Origin: Halovivax gelatinilyticus
Lineage (GTDB): Archaea > Halobacteriota > Halobacteria > Halobacteriales > Natrialbaceae
Reading direction: 5' to 3'
Length of the DNA stretch: 64,000 nt
NCBI RefSeq assembly: GCF_024300625.1
Contig: NZ_CP101322.1
Span: 75,992 to 139,991 of the forward strand
Made by a program: the position numbers and the translations under genes. The notes beneath the pieces were generated by a model. That model was given only the letters and a program-made list of their open reading frames with translations, ran no database searches and was not told where the DNA came from. Below, in pieces: positions 25,164-35,201 of the stretch (position 1 is its first letter; every line of letters begins with the position of its first letter).

Positions 25164-26513
25164 TCACTCGACCAGTTTGATCAGGTTGCCGTTTCGCGAG
25201 ACGTGAACGTCGCGACCCATCTTGTACCCCTCGTTCTCACAGAGATTTACGTAGCCCGACAGGCCTTTCAGGTCCTGGTGGGCCGGGATAACGTTCTGGG
25301 GCTGGAGCGCATCCAGCATCTGGTAGTGACCCTCCTGGTTCAGGTGACCGGAGACGTGGATGTCGTCGTAGATGCGCGCCCCCTGCATGCCGAGCAGCTT
25401 CTCCGCCTGATAGCGCTGTCCCTCGTTCGTCGGCTCCGGGATAACTCGCGCGGAGAAGACGACTTTGTCGCCGTCGTCCAGTTCGTACGGCGTCTCGCCG
25501 CGAGCCATCCGGGTCAACATCGCCCGCGGTTCGCCCTGGTGGCCCGTAACGACCGGCAAGAAGTTCTCCTTGCCCTCGTTCATGATGCGTTTGAACGTGC
25601 GGTCGACGGACTTTCGGTGGCCGAACATACCGAGATCCGACGGGAAGTCGACGAAATCGAGGCGCTCTGCCGTCCCGGAGTACTTCTCCATCGACCGACC
25701 GAGGAGGACCGGCTGTCGGCCGATGTCTTCGGCGAACTCGACGAGCGAGGTAACCCGCGAAATGTGACTCGAGAAGGTCGTCGCGACGATGCCGCCGTCG
25801 TAGTCTTCCATGCTGTAGAGGACGTCTCGCAGGTGCTCGCGCGCGACGCTCTCCGAGGGAGTTCGTCCCTTCTTGTTCGCGTTAGTACAGTCTTCGATGT
25901 AACAGAGGACGCCCTCGTCTTCGCGACCGATTTCGCGAAAGCGCTCCATGTCGATCGGGTCGCCGATAACTGGCGAGTGATCCATGCGCTTGTCGAGTCC
26001 GTAGACGATCGCCCCTTCCGGCGTGTGGAGGACTGGGTTGATGGCGTCGATGATCGAGTGAGTGACGTTGACGAATTCGAGTTCGACCCCGTGATCGCCG
26101 ATCGTCATCGACTCGCCGGGATCCATCTTGATCAGGTCGTTTTCGACGCCGAACTTCTGTTCGCCCTCGATCTGCTGTTTGACGAGTTCGATCGTAAACG
26201 GCGTCGCGACGACGGGCGCGTTGTACCGGTGAGCCAGCTTCGAGATCGCGCCGATGTGGTCTAAGTGACCGTGCGTCGGGACGATCGCCTGAACGTCACC
26301 CTCCAGGTCGGACATGACCCGGTCGTCGGGAATTGCGCCCATGTCGATCAGATCGAGACTGTGCATTCGCTCGGTCTCGACGTTGTCGTGGATCAGAACC
26401 TGCGAGAGGTTCAGTCCCATGTCGAAAATGACCACGTCGTTACCCGCGCGGACGGCAGTCATCTGCCGTCCAACTTCCTCGTAACCGCCTATCGTTGCAA
26501 TTTCTATTTCCAT
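25164..26513 (-). CDS. rnj: ribonuclease J (archaeal type)
   Basis: 449-aa metallo-beta-lactamase/beta-CASP nuclease with 5'-3' exonuclease activity in archaeal RNA decay. The metal motif is [12 protein letters not shown]. Beta-CASP motifs include TTFSSHISR and [17 protein letters not shown], and the [11 protein letters not shown] segment near the C-terminus carries the late His. It is followed directly by idsA and has its own promoter and a ~165-nt leader because the upstream ipk gene is separated by an inserted transporter. Confidence 0.95.
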   Translation of the reverse strand: MEIEIATIGGYEEVGRQMTAVRAGNDVVIFDMGLNLSQVLIHDNVETERMHSLDLIDMGAIPDDRVMSDLEGDVQAIVPTHGHLDHIGAISKLAHRYNAPVVATPFTIELVKQQIEGEQKFGVENDLIKMDPGESMTIGDHGVELEFVNVTHSIIDAINPVLHTPEGAIVYGLDKRMDHSPVIGDPIDMERFREIGREDEGVLCYIEDCTNANKKGRTPSESVAREHLRDVLYSMEDYDGGIVATTFSSHISRVTSLVEFAEDIGRQPVLLGRSMEKYSGTAERLDFVDFPSDLGMFGHRKSVDRTFKRIMNEGKENFLPVVTGHQGEPRAMLTRMARGETPYELDDGDKVVFSARVIPEPTNEGQRYQAEKLLGMQGARIYDDIHVSGHLNQEGHYQMLDALQPQNVIPAHQDLKGLSGYVNLCENEGYKMGRDVHVSRNGNLIKLVE

Positions 26514-26524
26514 AGGGTTGTCAC

Positions 26525-26551
26525 CGAGAGCCTCGATGTGATGGGCTCTCG
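26525..26551 (-). other. leader hairpin just before rnj
   Basis: CGAGAGCC (26525-26532) and GGCTCTCG (26544-26551) form a perfect 8-bp stem with an 11-nt loop, 11 nt upstream of the rnj ATG in the predicted mRNA leader. It may influence translation or self-processing of this nuclease mRNA. Confidence 0.5.
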
Positions 26552-27036
26552 TCGTAACGGTCCGCGGACTCCCGGTTCCTACGGCCTCGACGTTGCCGCG
26601 CGTCGGCCATCCCGCTATGCGTTCGCCGACCGAGGTCAGCGCCCAGGTCGACGAGAACGCACTTGCCCGCGGGTCTCGCTACCTTCACCTACACAGCCAT
26701 CCCGTATAAACTCCGCGGGTTGAGACGACCCATCACACGAAGTCAGACTCCAGAGAGCGGTTGATCGACGGTATTGAACCCGCTCCGGGACGAATCGCTT
26801 CCCATCGGAGCCTATCTACGCTTCGACACTCGCCACAGTAACTCGACAAGCGTTCTACACTCTCCGCCAGACCCTGAGTACCGTTCGACACCCGGCAGCT
26901 CCTTCGCCGGATAAAATTCTACGAGCGTGCTATTATCCACGGCAAAATTTGTACCGGTACAGTTTCGTCAGACAGTTGTTGACGGACAGATCAAGAATAG
27001 CAAACTACCTAACGCTCCGTCTAAAACACGCTGTCA
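26552..27036. promoter_or_regulatory. divergent intergenic region between rnj and the amino-acid transporter
   Basis: No gene seen in about 485 bases. On the minus strand TTTATAC (26704-26710) is a good TATA box and places the rnj transcript start near 26680, giving a GC-rich leader of roughly 165 nt. No equally clear TATA element is visible before the transporter ATG at 27037. Confidence 0.5.
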
Positions 27037-29307
27037 ATGACCAAAGAGCTGGAGCGTGACCTGGGTTTTTTCGCCGTCGTCGCGATCAGCATGGGCGCGA
27101 TGATCGGCAGCGGTATCTTCATCCTGCCGGGACTGGCCATGGCCGAAACCGGCCCGTCGGTAATTCTGGCGTTCGTTATCGCCGCGATACTCGTCGTCCC
27201 GGCGGCGGTTTCGATCGCCGAACTCGGCACGGCGATGCCCGAAGCCGGCGGCGATTACGTCTTCATCGAACGGGGTATGGGACCGGCGATGGGAACGATC
27301 GCCGGACTTGGGACCTGGCTTATGTTGATGCTCAAAGGGGCGCTCGCCCTCTACGGCGGTATGTTCTACATCAACTACATCTACCAGCTGCCGACGTACA
27401 CGCTCGGACTTCCGATGCTCGAGGCGTCGCTTTCGATACCCGGGCTGCGAGCGCTCGCCATCACGCTCGCAATCGTTCTGATCGCCGTCAATTTAATCGG
27501 CGTCAAACAGACCGGCGGCCTCCAGCTCGTGATGGTGATCGTCATGCTCGTCATCCTCGCCGCCTTCGTCGTCGCGTCGATCGTTCAGGTCGAGAGCACG
27601 AGTTACGAGCCATTCTTCGAAGAAGGGTGGGGCGGACTCATGGGTGCAACCGCGATGGTCCTCGTCTCCTACGCCGGGGTGACCAAGGTCGCCGCCGTCG
27701 CCGAAGAGATCGAAAACCCCGGACGGAACCTCCCGCTCGGGCTGTTGACCTCGCTCATCGTGACGAGCTTTCTCTACGCCCTGCTCGTGTTCGTCCTCGT
27801 CGGCGTCATCGAGGGCGACCAGTTGATGGGATCGGAAGAACCCATGGCGCTCGCGACCGACGTCCTCTTTAACGACTTTCTCTTCGTCCTCGCGATCGTT
27901 TTCGCGGCCATGCTCGCGCTGTTAAGCACGGCGAACGCGGGCATCCTCACCGCGTCCCGATACCCGCTCGCGCTCAGCCGAGACGACCTCTTTCTCGACC
28001 GGTTCGAGTACATTCACCCGCGGTTTAACACCCCGACCGTCGCCATCGTGACGACCGGCGCCGTGATGGTCCTCGTGATCGCGACGATGCCGGTCGACGA
28101 GATCGCGAAAGCCGCCGGCGCGTTCCAGATTCTCGTCTACATCCTCGTCTGCGGGGCGCTGATCGCCTTTCGCGAACGGGACCTGGAGTGGTACGATCCC
28201 GACTTTTTCACACCGGGCTATCCGTGGGTCCAGCTGTTCGGTATCGCCTCTGGGATATACATCATGACCCACATGGACTTCCTGCCGATAGCGGGAGCCG
28301 TCGGGCTCACCATCTTCGGCTTCGCGTGGTACTACGTCTACGCGAAGGAGAACGTCGACCGCGAGGGGGCCGCGGTCGGGCTGGCCAGGCGCGAAGCCGG
28401 AAAACGGTTCGTCCGTGACACGGAGGCCGAACTCGACCGAGACACCTACGAGGTGCTGATCGCGATCCGACGCGACGTCAACCGGGAGAGCGAAGACGCC
28501 TTACTGCGACTCGCCTCGCCCATCGTCAGGAGCCGCGGCGGACGCATACGGGTCGTTCGCTTCGACGAAGTCCCCGACCAGATACCGCTCGACGCTGCGG
28601 CGGCCGAAACCACCGAAGCCGACGTCGCGTTCGAGCAACGGACGGACGAACTCGTCCGCGATCTCGACGTCCCCGTCGAGGTCGGGGAGATCGTCAGCCA
28701 CGACACCCCACACGCCGTCGTCAACTTTGCCGAACGAACCGAGGCCGACCTGATTCTCGCTCGCCAGGAGGTGACGAGCCGGCTCGAAACGCTCCTGGGG
28801 CGCGACACCGACTGGATCATGGAACACGCCCCGTGCGACGTCGTCTTCGTCCAGAACGAACGGCCGGAACCGATCGACGAGATCGCCGTCGTCACCGATC
28901 GAAGTCCGTTCAACGACCCGCTCAAAGTCGAACTCGCCGACGCGGTGGCCCGAGGACTCGACGCCAAACTCAGGTTCCTGTTCGCGGTCGACGAGTCAGC
29001 GCCCGACGATCTGGTCGAGACGGTCGAAGCGTACCACGCCGAGCTGGACGACCTCTGTACCGTCCCGGTCGAGAGTACGATCGTCCGGACGGACGACCCC
29101 ATCGCCGGGCTCTCAGACGCGCTCGCCGAGTCCGACCTCGTGATGCTGAGCACCGTCACCCACCACCGGATTCCGGACCTGCTCGTCGAACAGCGCTCCG
29201 ATCGCCTCGCCGCGGCGTTAGAACAGCCCTCCTTGCTCGTACACTCGAAGCAGACGCGACGCGGATCGTTCCTTCGTCCGATTCTCGACCGCCTGCTATT
29301 CGACTGA
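27037..29307 (+). CDS. APC-family amino-acid transporter with C-terminal USP domains
   Basis: 756-aa membrane protein. Residues about 1-440 form some 12 transmembrane helices of the amino acid-polyamine-organocation family (GAMIGSGIFILPGLA, SYAGVTKVAAVAEEIENPGRNLP). The C-terminal ~300 residues are two universal-stress-protein-like domains, likely nucleotide-binding regulators of transport. Haloarchaea have many such fusions. It lies on the opposite strand between ipk and rnj, so it interrupts the isoprenoid/RNA cluster. Substrate not readable; a cationic or neutral amino acid is likely. Confidence 0.9.
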   Translation: MTKELERDLGFFAVVAISMGAMIGSGIFILPGLAMAETGPSVILAFVIAAILVVPAAVSIAELGTAMPEAGGDYVFIERGMGPAMGTIAGLGTWLMLMLKGALALYGGMFYINYIYQLPTYTLGLPMLEASLSIPGLRALAITLAIVLIAVNLIGVKQTGGLQLVMVIVMLVILAAFVVASIVQVESTSYEPFFEEGWGGLMGATAMVLVSYAGVTKVAAVAEEIENPGRNLPLGLLTSLIVTSFLYALLVFVLVGVIEGDQLMGSEEPMALATDVLFNDFLFVLAIVFAAMLALLSTANAGILTASRYPLALSRDDLFLDRFEYIHPRFNTPTVAIVTTGAVMVLVIATMPVDEIAKAAGAFQILVYILVCGALIAFRERDLEWYDPDFFTPGYPWVQLFGIASGIYIMTHMDFLPIAGAVGLTIFGFAWYYVYAKENVDREGAAVGLARREAGKRFVRDTEAELDRDTYEVLIAIRRDVNRESEDALLRLASPIVRSRGGRIRVVRFDEVPDQIPLDAAAAETTEADVAFEQRTDELVRDLDVPVEVGEIVSHDTPHAVVNFAERTEADLILARQEVTSRLETLLGRDTDWIMEHAPCDVVFVQNERPEPIDEIAVVTDRSPFNDPLKVELADAVARGLDAKLRFLFAVDESAPDDLVETVEAYHAELDDLCTVPVESTIVRTDDPIAGLSDALAESDLVMLSTVTHHRIPDLLVEQRSDRLAAALEQPSLLVHSKQTRRGSFLRPILDRLLFD

Positions 29308-29313
29308 ACGGCG

Positions 29314-30060
29314 TCAGTCCACCGTCGTTCCGACGGATTCGCCCCGCAAAAACGATTCGAGCCCGTCGAGATCGAAAATCGTCGCCGGACGCTCGAGGTC
29401 GAGTAAGGTCCGAACCTTTCCCGCCATTCCACCGCTGACGTCGGTCGCGTCGCTCCCACCGACGACGTTCGCGACGGCTTCGAACGAGTCGATGCGTTCG
29501 ATGACGGCGTCCGATTCGTCCAGCACGCCAGGGACCGACGAACAGAGTCCGACCCGCTCTGCGCCGACGGCGTCGGCCAGTTCGACGACCAGTTCGTCAC
29601 CACTCAACACGGTCACGCCTGCCGATTCGTGGGCGACCAGATCGCCGTGAACGACGGGAACGAACCCCTCGCAGAGCAGGGTCGACACGGATCCGCTCGG
29701 AAGCGAGAGGGCTCCGGTCCGATCCCGGTGAGCGAGCGAGAACGGGTGAACCGGAACCGCAGGTACCCCTCTCGCTCGAAGCCAACGGACGACAGATTCG
29801 TTCAACGCACACATCGCACCGTGTATCGCGGCGACCGCCTCGACGTCGTGACGGCCCTCCGTCGTGCTCACTCCGAACTCGTTCGCGTGATGGTGGCCGA
29901 AGCTGCCACCACCGTGGACCACGATCAACCGACCCACCGCCGACGAATCGAGGGCTTCGGCGATGGCGTCCGACGCCCGGTCGAGCGCCGCCTCGTCTAC
30001 CGTCTCCGGCTCCGACTTTCGCGTGATCACGCTCCCGCCGAGTTTGACGACGACCGTCAT
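29314..30060 (-). CDS. ipk: isopentenyl phosphate kinase
   Basis: 248-aa amino-acid-kinase-fold enzyme that turns isopentenyl phosphate into IPP in the alternative archaeal mevalonate route. It has VKLGGSVITRKS at the N-terminus, VHGGGSFGHHHANEFG containing the catalytic His, and DVSGGMAGKVRTLL near the end. Its start overlaps the mvk stop by 4 nt, so the two kinases are coupled. Confidence 0.95.
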   Translation of the reverse strand: MTVVVKLGGSVITRKSEPETVDEAALDRASDAIAEALDSSAVGRLIVVHGGGSFGHHHANEFGVSTTEGRHDVEAVAAIHGAMCALNESVVRWLRARGVPAVPVHPFSLAHRDRTGALSLPSGSVSTLLCEGFVPVVHGDLVAHESAGVTVLSGDELVVELADAVGAERVGLCSSVPGVLDESDAVIERIDSFEAVANVVGGSDATDVSGGMAGKVRTLLDLERPATIFDLDGLESFLRGESVGTTVD

Positions 30061-31043
30061 TCGAGCCGACGCACCCCCTCTTCGGCCATCTCCGCGCGGA
30101 AAACCTCCTCACATCCAGGGAGGTACCGGAGAGCCGTTTCCGTTTCGGGCGTCGGATCGAGCGCGACGATACACCCGCCGCCACCGGCGCCGGTCAACTT
30201 CGCTCCGTGGGCGCCGGCCTCCCTGGCGGCCCACACCATGCTGTCGAGCGATCGCGACGAGACGCCGAGCGCCGAGAGCAATCCGTGTGTAAAATTCATC
30301 AACCGTCCCAGTTCCTCTACATCCGCGTTTTCGAGTGCGGTCTCCCCTCGCCTCACGATGTCGCCGATCGACGAAACGGTCTCGGCGGCGAAGTCGTACT
30401 CAGATCGGAGCGATCGAACGCCGGCGACGAGCGCGCCCGTGTCTCCGGCGCCGCCGTCGAACCCGATGACGAGCGGGAGGTCGGGTGCCGTGATCGACTG
30501 ACAGTCCGAACCTTCGACGCGAACCGCGCCGCCAGTCGCCGAACAGAACGTATCGGCGCGAGAGGCCTGGCCCTCCTGTACGTCGAGTTCCGTCTGGTAC
30601 GCTCGCTCGGCGAGTTCGTCCGTCGAGAGGGTAACGCCCAGCTCGCGCGTCGCCGCGTCGATCGCCGCCACGACGACGGCCGCAGAGGATCCGAGGCCGG
30701 CCCCGAGCGGTATATCGCTCTCGATCGTCACGTCGAAACCCGCCTCGGATTCGCCCGTCACCTCACGAACCTGCTCGATCGCACCGTCGACGTACCCCAT
30801 CGCGGCCTCAACCAGTTCGTTCGGGACGTCGATGTCCGGTCTGCCGTCGGTCCCGCCGCCATACTCGACGGTGAATCCGTCGAGACTCAGATCCTCGGCG
30901 CGGACGCGTAACTTCGAGTCCTCACGGCGCTCGACGTCCACCCGCGCCCGACGCTCGATCGCGCAGGGGACGGCCGGTTCGCCGTAAACCACCGCGTGCT
31001 CGCCGAAAAGGTAAATCTTCCCAGGTGCACTCGAACGAGTCAT
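30057..31043 (-). CDS. mvk: mevalonate kinase
   Basis: 328-aa GHMP kinase phosphorylating mevalonate. N-terminal APGKIYLFGEHAVVYGEPA, the ATP-binding loop IPLGAGLGSSAAVVVA, and C-terminal AKLTGAGGGGCIVAL are all canonical. It is followed by ipk with ATGA overlap and preceded by a predicted 42-aa membrane peptide and rpsB. The product feeds the lipid pathway that includes the idsA gene further along. Confidence 0.96.
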   Translation of the reverse strand: MTRSSAPGKIYLFGEHAVVYGEPAVPCAIERRARVDVERREDSKLRVRAEDLSLDGFTVEYGGGTDGRPDIDVPNELVEAAMGYVDGAIEQVREVTGESEAGFDVTIESDIPLGAGLGSSAAVVVAAIDAATRELGVTLSTDELAERAYQTELDVQEGQASRADTFCSATGGAVRVEGSDCQSITAPDLPLVIGFDGGAGDTGALVAGVRSLRSEYDFAAETVSSIGDIVRRGETALENADVEELGRLMNFTHGLLSALGVSSRSLDSMVWAAREAGAHGAKLTGAGGGGCIVALDPTPETETALRYLPGCEEVFRAEMAEEGVRRLE

Positions 31044-31109
31044 GTTCGGACGATTCGCCCGTCCGGGCTTAAGCGCTGTCGTCTCGGCCGGAAATCGCGC
31101 GAACCGATC

Positions 31110-31238
31110 TTAGAGGACGGCGAGTGCGAGCAGTCGGTACACCAGCCCCACGGCGAAGATTCCGATCAGGATTGCGGTCGCGAGGACGACAACGCGCGGA
31201 ATGTATTCTTCGTCGAACGTAAACAGGAGATCTCCCAT
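31110..31238 (-). CDS. 42-aa single-span membrane peptide
   Basis: A short frame between rpsB and mvk encodes MGDLLFTFDEEYIPR followed by one strong transmembrane helix (VVVLATAILIGIFAVGLVY) and RLLALAVL. Acidic N-terminal and Arg boundary residues suit a small inner-membrane protein. It lies in the operon direction, 66 nt before mvk. Too short for family recognition; the clean helix and position argue for a real gene. Confidence 0.6.
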   Translation of the reverse strand: MGDLLFTFDEEYIPRVVVLATAILIGIFAVGLVYRLLALAVL

Positions 31239-31361
31239 ATCCCATCGTTGGATGGGCCGTACGTAACTGTTTCCCTGTCCGATCCGCTCGAGTTCGACCG
31301 ACTCATCCGATGGTGGTAACGATCACGCGAGTACAGAACACGAGCAGCGAAAACGGTCAGT

Positions 31362-32147
31362 TCAAACGAGACTCTCGAAGTCGTCGAGCGCGTAGGTCGG
31401 CTCGGCACCGCGGCGGTCGAGCACCTCGTTCGCGAGGAGCCAGTAGACGACCGAAAGCGCCTTTCGCCCCTTGTTGTTCGTCGGGACGACGAGGTCGACG
31501 TTCCCAGTCTGGTTGTTCGAGTCACACATCGCGATGACCGGAATGCCGACCGTGATCGCTTCCTTGACGGCCTGTGCGTCGCCGATCGGGTCGGTGACGA
31601 CCACGACGTCGGGCTCGATGTAGCCATCGTACTTCGGGTTGGTCAGCGTTCCCGGGATGAATCGACCGGTTCGAGCGCGCGCGCCGACCGCTTCGGCGAA
31701 CTTCTCGGCCGGGAACCGCCCGTACTGACGGCTCGAGGTGACGAGAATCTGTTCGGGCGCGTAGTTCGCGAGGAAGTTCGCGGCCGTTCTGATTCGACCG
31801 TCGGTCTTCGAGACGTCCAGGACGTACAGCCCGTCCGTACGAACACGGTGGATGAACCGGTCCATATCGGCGGTCTTCTGCTGGGTCCCGATGTGAACAC
31901 CGGCGCCGAGGTAATCCTCGACGGGAATGAGCAGATCGGCTTCCTCGTCGCTCATGACGTCGTCGTCGAGGGTCGGTCCGGCATCGTCGGCTGGTTCAGC
32001 CTCGGCGTCAGCCTCGGCGGATTGTTCGTCTACGGGCTCGACGTCCGTTGCGGGATCGGCCGCTGGGCCAGCCCCCTCGGCCGGCTCCTCGTCGATCTCC
32101 GCCTCGGCGGCGTCGAGTCCTTCCTGTGGCGTGTCGTTTTCTGTCAT
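31362..32147 (-). CDS. rpsB: ribosomal protein S2
   Basis: 261-aa 30S protein. The first ~60 residues are a low-complexity Glu/Asp/Ala extension common in halophiles. The S2 core follows: [67 protein letters not shown]. It overlaps the enolase stop by 4 nt and ends the ribosomal/enolase operon. Confidence 0.97.
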   Translation of the reverse strand: MTENDTPQEGLDAAEAEIDEEPAEGAGPAADPATDVEPVDEQSAEADAEAEPADDAGPTLDDDVMSDEEADLLIPVEDYLGAGVHIGTQQKTADMDRFIHRVRTDGLYVLDVSKTDGRIRTAANFLANYAPEQILVTSSRQYGRFPAEKFAEAVGARARTGRFIPGTLTNPKYDGYIEPDVVVVTDPIGDAQAVKEAITVGIPVIAMCDSNNQTGNVDLVVPTNNKGRKALSVVYWLLANEVLDRRGAEPTYALDDFESLV

Positions 32148-33349
32148 ATCGCGTCGTCTTCGATTCGAATCAGCTCGTTGAGCTTGGCGGTTCGCTCGCC
32201 CCCGACGGCGCCCGTCTTGATAAACGGTACAGCCGTCGCCACGGCGAGGTGTGCGATCGTCGTATCTTCGGTCTCGCCCGACCGGTGTGAAACGACCGAC
32301 TCGTATCCGTTTGCGGTCGCGAGTTCGATCGCGTCGAACGCATCGGTGAGCGTTCCGATCTGGTTCGGCTTGATCAGGATACTGTTCGCCGCACCGCGGT
32401 CGATCCCATCGCGAAGGCGATCGACGTTAGTGACGAACAGGTCGTCTCCGCAGACGAGCGTCCGGTCGCCGACCCTGTCGGTCAGTTCGGCGTAGCCGTC
32501 GAAGTCGTTCTCGTCGAGTGGATCTTCAACGTAGACGAGTTCGTGCTCGTCGACGAGATCCACCACGTAGTCGACCTGCTCGTCGGTCGATCGGGTCGTC
32601 TCGCGGTAGACGTACTCGTCGGCGTCCGCGTCGTAGAGTTCGGATGCCGCGACGTCGAGACCGAATCCGATCTCGAACCCGACTTCGTCTTCGACCCGGC
32701 TTACGGCCTCGTCGACGACGTCGAAGGCCTCGGCGTCGGTGATCGACGGCGCCCACGCGCCCTCGTCACCCTTCGCCGCCGCAACGTCCCGCTCGTCGAG
32801 GATGTCGGCAACCGCCGCGTGAACGGCCGCGTTGGCGAAGATCGCATCGGCGACGCTCGGTGCGCCAACCGGTGCGGCGAGAAACTCCTGGATGTCCGTC
32901 GCGTCGGCGGCGTGTTCGCCGCCGCCGACGACGTTTCCGAGCGGCGTCGGGAACGACGCCCCGCGAAACGTTCCGCCCAGGTGCTGAAAGAGCGGCGCGC
33001 CGAGGACGTCGGCGCCGGCTTTCGCCGCGGCCATCGAAATGGCGACGGCGCTGTTGGCGCCGATCTCGGAGAAGTTCTCGGTCCCATCCGCCGCCCGCAA
33101 CGCCGCGTCGACGTCGCGCTGGTTACCGGCGAAGACCTCGCCGACGAGCCGCGGAACCGCACGCTCTCTGGCCGCCGCGATGGCGTCACCCGCCGGCCGT
33201 TCGATCGCTTCGTACTCGCCGGTACTCGCACCCGACGGCGCCGCCGCCCGGCCGAAACCTCCGCTCTCGGTGAGGACGTCAGCCTCGACCGTGGGGTTAC
33301 CGCGCGAATCGAGGATCTCGCGGAGCCGGACGTCGGTGATCAGCGTCAT
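32144..33349 (-). CDS. eno: enolase
   Basis: 401-aa glycolytic enzyme converting 2-phosphoglycerate to PEP. Conserved parts: IRERE-like start [39 protein letters not shown] and GDDLFVTN for Mg binding, [13 protein letters not shown] with the catalytic Lys, and [17 protein letters not shown]. Placement between rpoK and rpsB is the standard archaeal gene order, with 4-nt overlaps on both sides. Confidence 0.97.
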   Translation of the reverse strand: MTLITDVRLREILDSRGNPTVEADVLTESGGFGRAAAPSGASTGEYEAIERPAGDAIAAARERAVPRLVGEVFAGNQRDVDAALRAADGTENFSEIGANSAVAISMAAAKAGADVLGAPLFQHLGGTFRGASFPTPLGNVVGGGEHAADATDIQEFLAAPVGAPSVADAIFANAAVHAAVADILDERDVAAAKGDEGAWAPSITDAEAFDVVDEAVSRVEDEVGFEIGFGLDVAASELYDADADEYVYRETTRSTDEQVDYVVDLVDEHELVYVEDPLDENDFDGYAELTDRVGDRTLVCGDDLFVTNVDRLRDGIDRGAANSILIKPNQIGTLTDAFDAIELATANGYESVVSHRSGETEDTTIAHLAVATAVPFIKTGAVGGERTAKLNELIRIEDDAI

Positions 33350-33531
33350 GTCTGTCTGGACCCTCGGTTGATCGTAAACGGCAAGACCCCGGCGTCGAAC
33401 TCCTCGGCCGCGATGAGGATCGGCTGGGTCCGGTCGGTCTCGATCAACACCGGCGCTCCGTACGATACCTGAAGTGCCCGTGCACCCAGGATTCGAGCCT
33501 TCTCGTACCGATTGTATCGTTCCTGTTGCAT
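33346..33531 (-). CDS. rpoK: RNA polymerase subunit K (omega-like)
   Basis: 61-aa subunit equivalent to bacterial omega and eukaryotic RPB6, which supports assembly of RNA polymerase. It has [18 protein letters not shown] followed by GAPVLIET and a C-terminal INRG. It overlaps eno and follows rpoN by 2 nt. Confidence 0.97.
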   Translation of the reverse strand: MQQERYNRYEKARILGARALQVSYGAPVLIETDRTQPILIAAEEFDAGVLPFTINRGSRQT

Positions 33532-33533
33532 GA

Positions 33534-33728
33534 TTACTGATACGGTGAGACGACGTCGACGAGGTCGGTGTGCGAGACCAGCATCCGCCGACAGCAGTAG
33601 CGGTCGACGCCCAGCTCGTCTAAGACGACAGCTGGGTCCTCGTCACCGTCGCGAGCGCGTTCTTCGAACTCCTCCCAGTGTTCGGCGACGACCGAGCCGC
33701 ACGTGAAACACCGGACTGGAACCATCAT
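33534..33728 (-). CDS. rpoN: RNA polymerase subunit N (RPB10-like)
   Basis: 64-aa zinc-binding subunit with the CFTCG motif near the N-terminus and [10 protein letters not shown] near the C-terminus, which together bind one zinc and anchor subunits D and L. It is preceded by rpsI within the archaeal L18e-L13-S9-RpoN-RpoK string. This is not the bacterial sigma-54 of the same symbol. Confidence 0.97.
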   Translation of the reverse strand: MMVPVRCFTCGSVVAEHWEEFEERARDGDEDPAVVLDELGVDRYCCRRMLVSHTDLVDVVSPYQ

Positions 33729-33740
33729 ACTTGTATCACC

Positions 33741-34139
33741 TTAGCGGTACGATTTCTGGTAGCGAGCCCGCGCACCGGGGCCGCCCCACTTTTTGGGTTC
33801 GGACTGGCGAACGTCGTTCACCAGCAGCGATCGATCGAACGACATGTACGCATCGCGCAGTTCCGCGTCGTTCGTGTGCTGAACGATTCCTCGTGCGATG
33901 GCCGTCCGGACGGCGTCGGCCTGTCCGCTGATACCGCCACCCTCGACGCGAACGTCGATGTCGATTCCGTCGCGCAGCTCGTCGCCGGCGATCCGGAACG
34001 GTTCGAGCATCTTCAGCCGCGACATCTCCGGTTCGATCAGTTCGACCGGCTGTGCGTTGATTCGGACCCGGCCCTCGCCATCGCGTACGGTCGCGCGGGC
34101 GACGGCTGTCTTCTTCTTTCCGCTCGTATTCGTTACCAT
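33741..34139 (-). CDS. rpsI: ribosomal protein S9
   Basis: 132-aa 30S protein with the basic start [19 protein letters not shown], the core [18 protein letters not shown], and the decoding-site tail [12 protein letters not shown]. It overlaps the L13 stop by 7 nt. Confidence 0.97.
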   Translation of the reverse strand: MVTNTSGKKKTAVARATVRDGEGRVRINAQPVELIEPEMSRLKMLEPFRIAGDELRDGIDIDVRVEGGGISGQADAVRTAIARGIVQHTNDAELRDAYMSFDRSLLVNDVRQSEPKKWGGPGARARYQKSYR

Positions 34140-34582
34140 GTGACGTTAGCACCTAGTTGTTCGGACACTTCGCCCAGGTGGACGAAGCGGATGTTCGACA
34201 ATCGATCCAGCGACGTCCCGTCGAGGACTTCCGGCTCCCGGTCGTCATCCCCGTCGTAGGGATTGCCGACGTAGACGCGGACGCCCTCGAACGCGTCGCG
34301 ACCACGTTGCGTCTTGTACGGAAGCATGCCCCGGACGGCCCGTTTCAGGATCATGTCGGGTCGCTTGGGATAATTCGGACCCCGGTCGGACCCGAGCTGA
34401 GCCCGCGTCCGGTAGGTCTCGAATACGTCTTCTTTGTCCCCGGTGATGACGGCACCCTCGGCGTTGACGATGGCGATCCGCTCGCCGTCGAGGGCGCGCT
34501 GGGCTACCTGACTCGAGACGCGCCCGAGAATGCAATCGCGTGCGTCGACGACGAGGTCGGCGTCGAATTCGGCGACGCTCAT
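34133..34582 (-). CDS. rplM: ribosomal protein L13
   Basis: 149-aa 50S protein: [21 protein letters not shown], then [24 protein letters not shown] and YVGNPY. It starts 4 nt inside the L18e end (ATGA). Typical archaeal L13 length. Confidence 0.97.
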   Translation of the reverse strand: MSVAEFDADLVVDARDCILGRVSSQVAQRALDGERIAIVNAEGAVITGDKEDVFETYRTRAQLGSDRGPNYPKRPDMILKRAVRGMLPYKTQRGRDAFEGVRVYVGNPYDGDDDREPEVLDGTSLDRLSNIRFVHLGEVSEQLGANVTW

Positions 34583-34932
34583 GCGATCACCCGCACGTTC
34601 GATCCCTCGGGGTTCTCTTCGAGCAGTTGCTCGATCGGTACGTACTCACCGACCTGGTCTATCTTCGTCGCAGCCGACGACGACGCGTCGACGGCCGCCA
34701 CGGTGACGTTCTTTCTGAGTCGTCCGCTTCCCAGCACCTTGCCGGGAACGATGACGGTCTCTTCTTCGCGAGCGTAGCGCTCGATCCGCCCCAGGTTCAC
34801 CTCCGCGTGGTTCGATCGGGGCTTTTCGAGGCGGTCTGCAACGTCGTGCCAGATGTCTGCGTCACGCGAACGAGACGCGGACTTCAACTCGGCGATGAGG
34901 TTGGTGAGCCTCGGATTGGTCTTCGTACTCAT
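34579..34932 (-). CDS. rpl18e: ribosomal protein L18e
   Basis: 117-aa archaeal/eukaryotic 50S protein: [17 protein letters not shown], then [27 protein letters not shown] and [13 protein letters not shown]. It is the first gene after tRNA-Leu and opens the L18e-L13-S9-RpoN-RpoK-eno-S2 string. Confidence 0.97.
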   Translation of the reverse strand: MSTKTNPRLTNLIAELKSASRSRDADIWHDVADRLEKPRSNHAEVNLGRIERYAREEETVIVPGKVLGSGRLRKNVTVAAVDASSSAATKIDQVGEYVPIEQLLEENPEGSNVRVIA

Positions 34933-34989
34933 TGATATCCTCCAGTAATCTGTCGTGTTCGATTTCGCACCGCAATCTGCCAGAAGTGA

Positions 34990-35074
34990 TGCAGGGAGCA
35001 GGATTTGAACCTGCGGACTCCTACGAGACAGCGCCCTGAACGCTGCGCCGTTGGCCTGACTTGGCTATCCCTGC
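34990..35074 (-). tRNA. tRNA-Leu (CAG)
   Basis: 85-nt type II tRNA. The acceptor is GCAGGGA/TCCCTGC with discriminator A. The anticodon stem CAGCG/CGCTG encloses loop TTCAGGG with anticodon CAG. A long variable arm (about TCTCGTAGGAGT) and T-loop GTTCAAATC follow. It separates rpoD from rpl18e. No CCA encoded. Confidence 0.97.
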
Positions 35075-35201
35075 GTGCACTCCTGTCTACCCGCCACCCC
35101 TTCAAACCGCTTTCGATCCCGGCGGAAATCTGACCGACCTCGCAAGTCACGGCGTCAGTCTGTCCCGGCCGAATAGTGGTGTGGCGAGTCATGTGTCTCT
35201 C

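Noticed and set aside
25062-26264. Long antisense frame opposite rnj; similar ones opposite enolase (32543-33472), S11/S4 (35490-37013) and hflX (58076-59104)
   Set aside because: High-GC third positions of the real genes leave the complementary frame open. They lack acidic composition and family signals.
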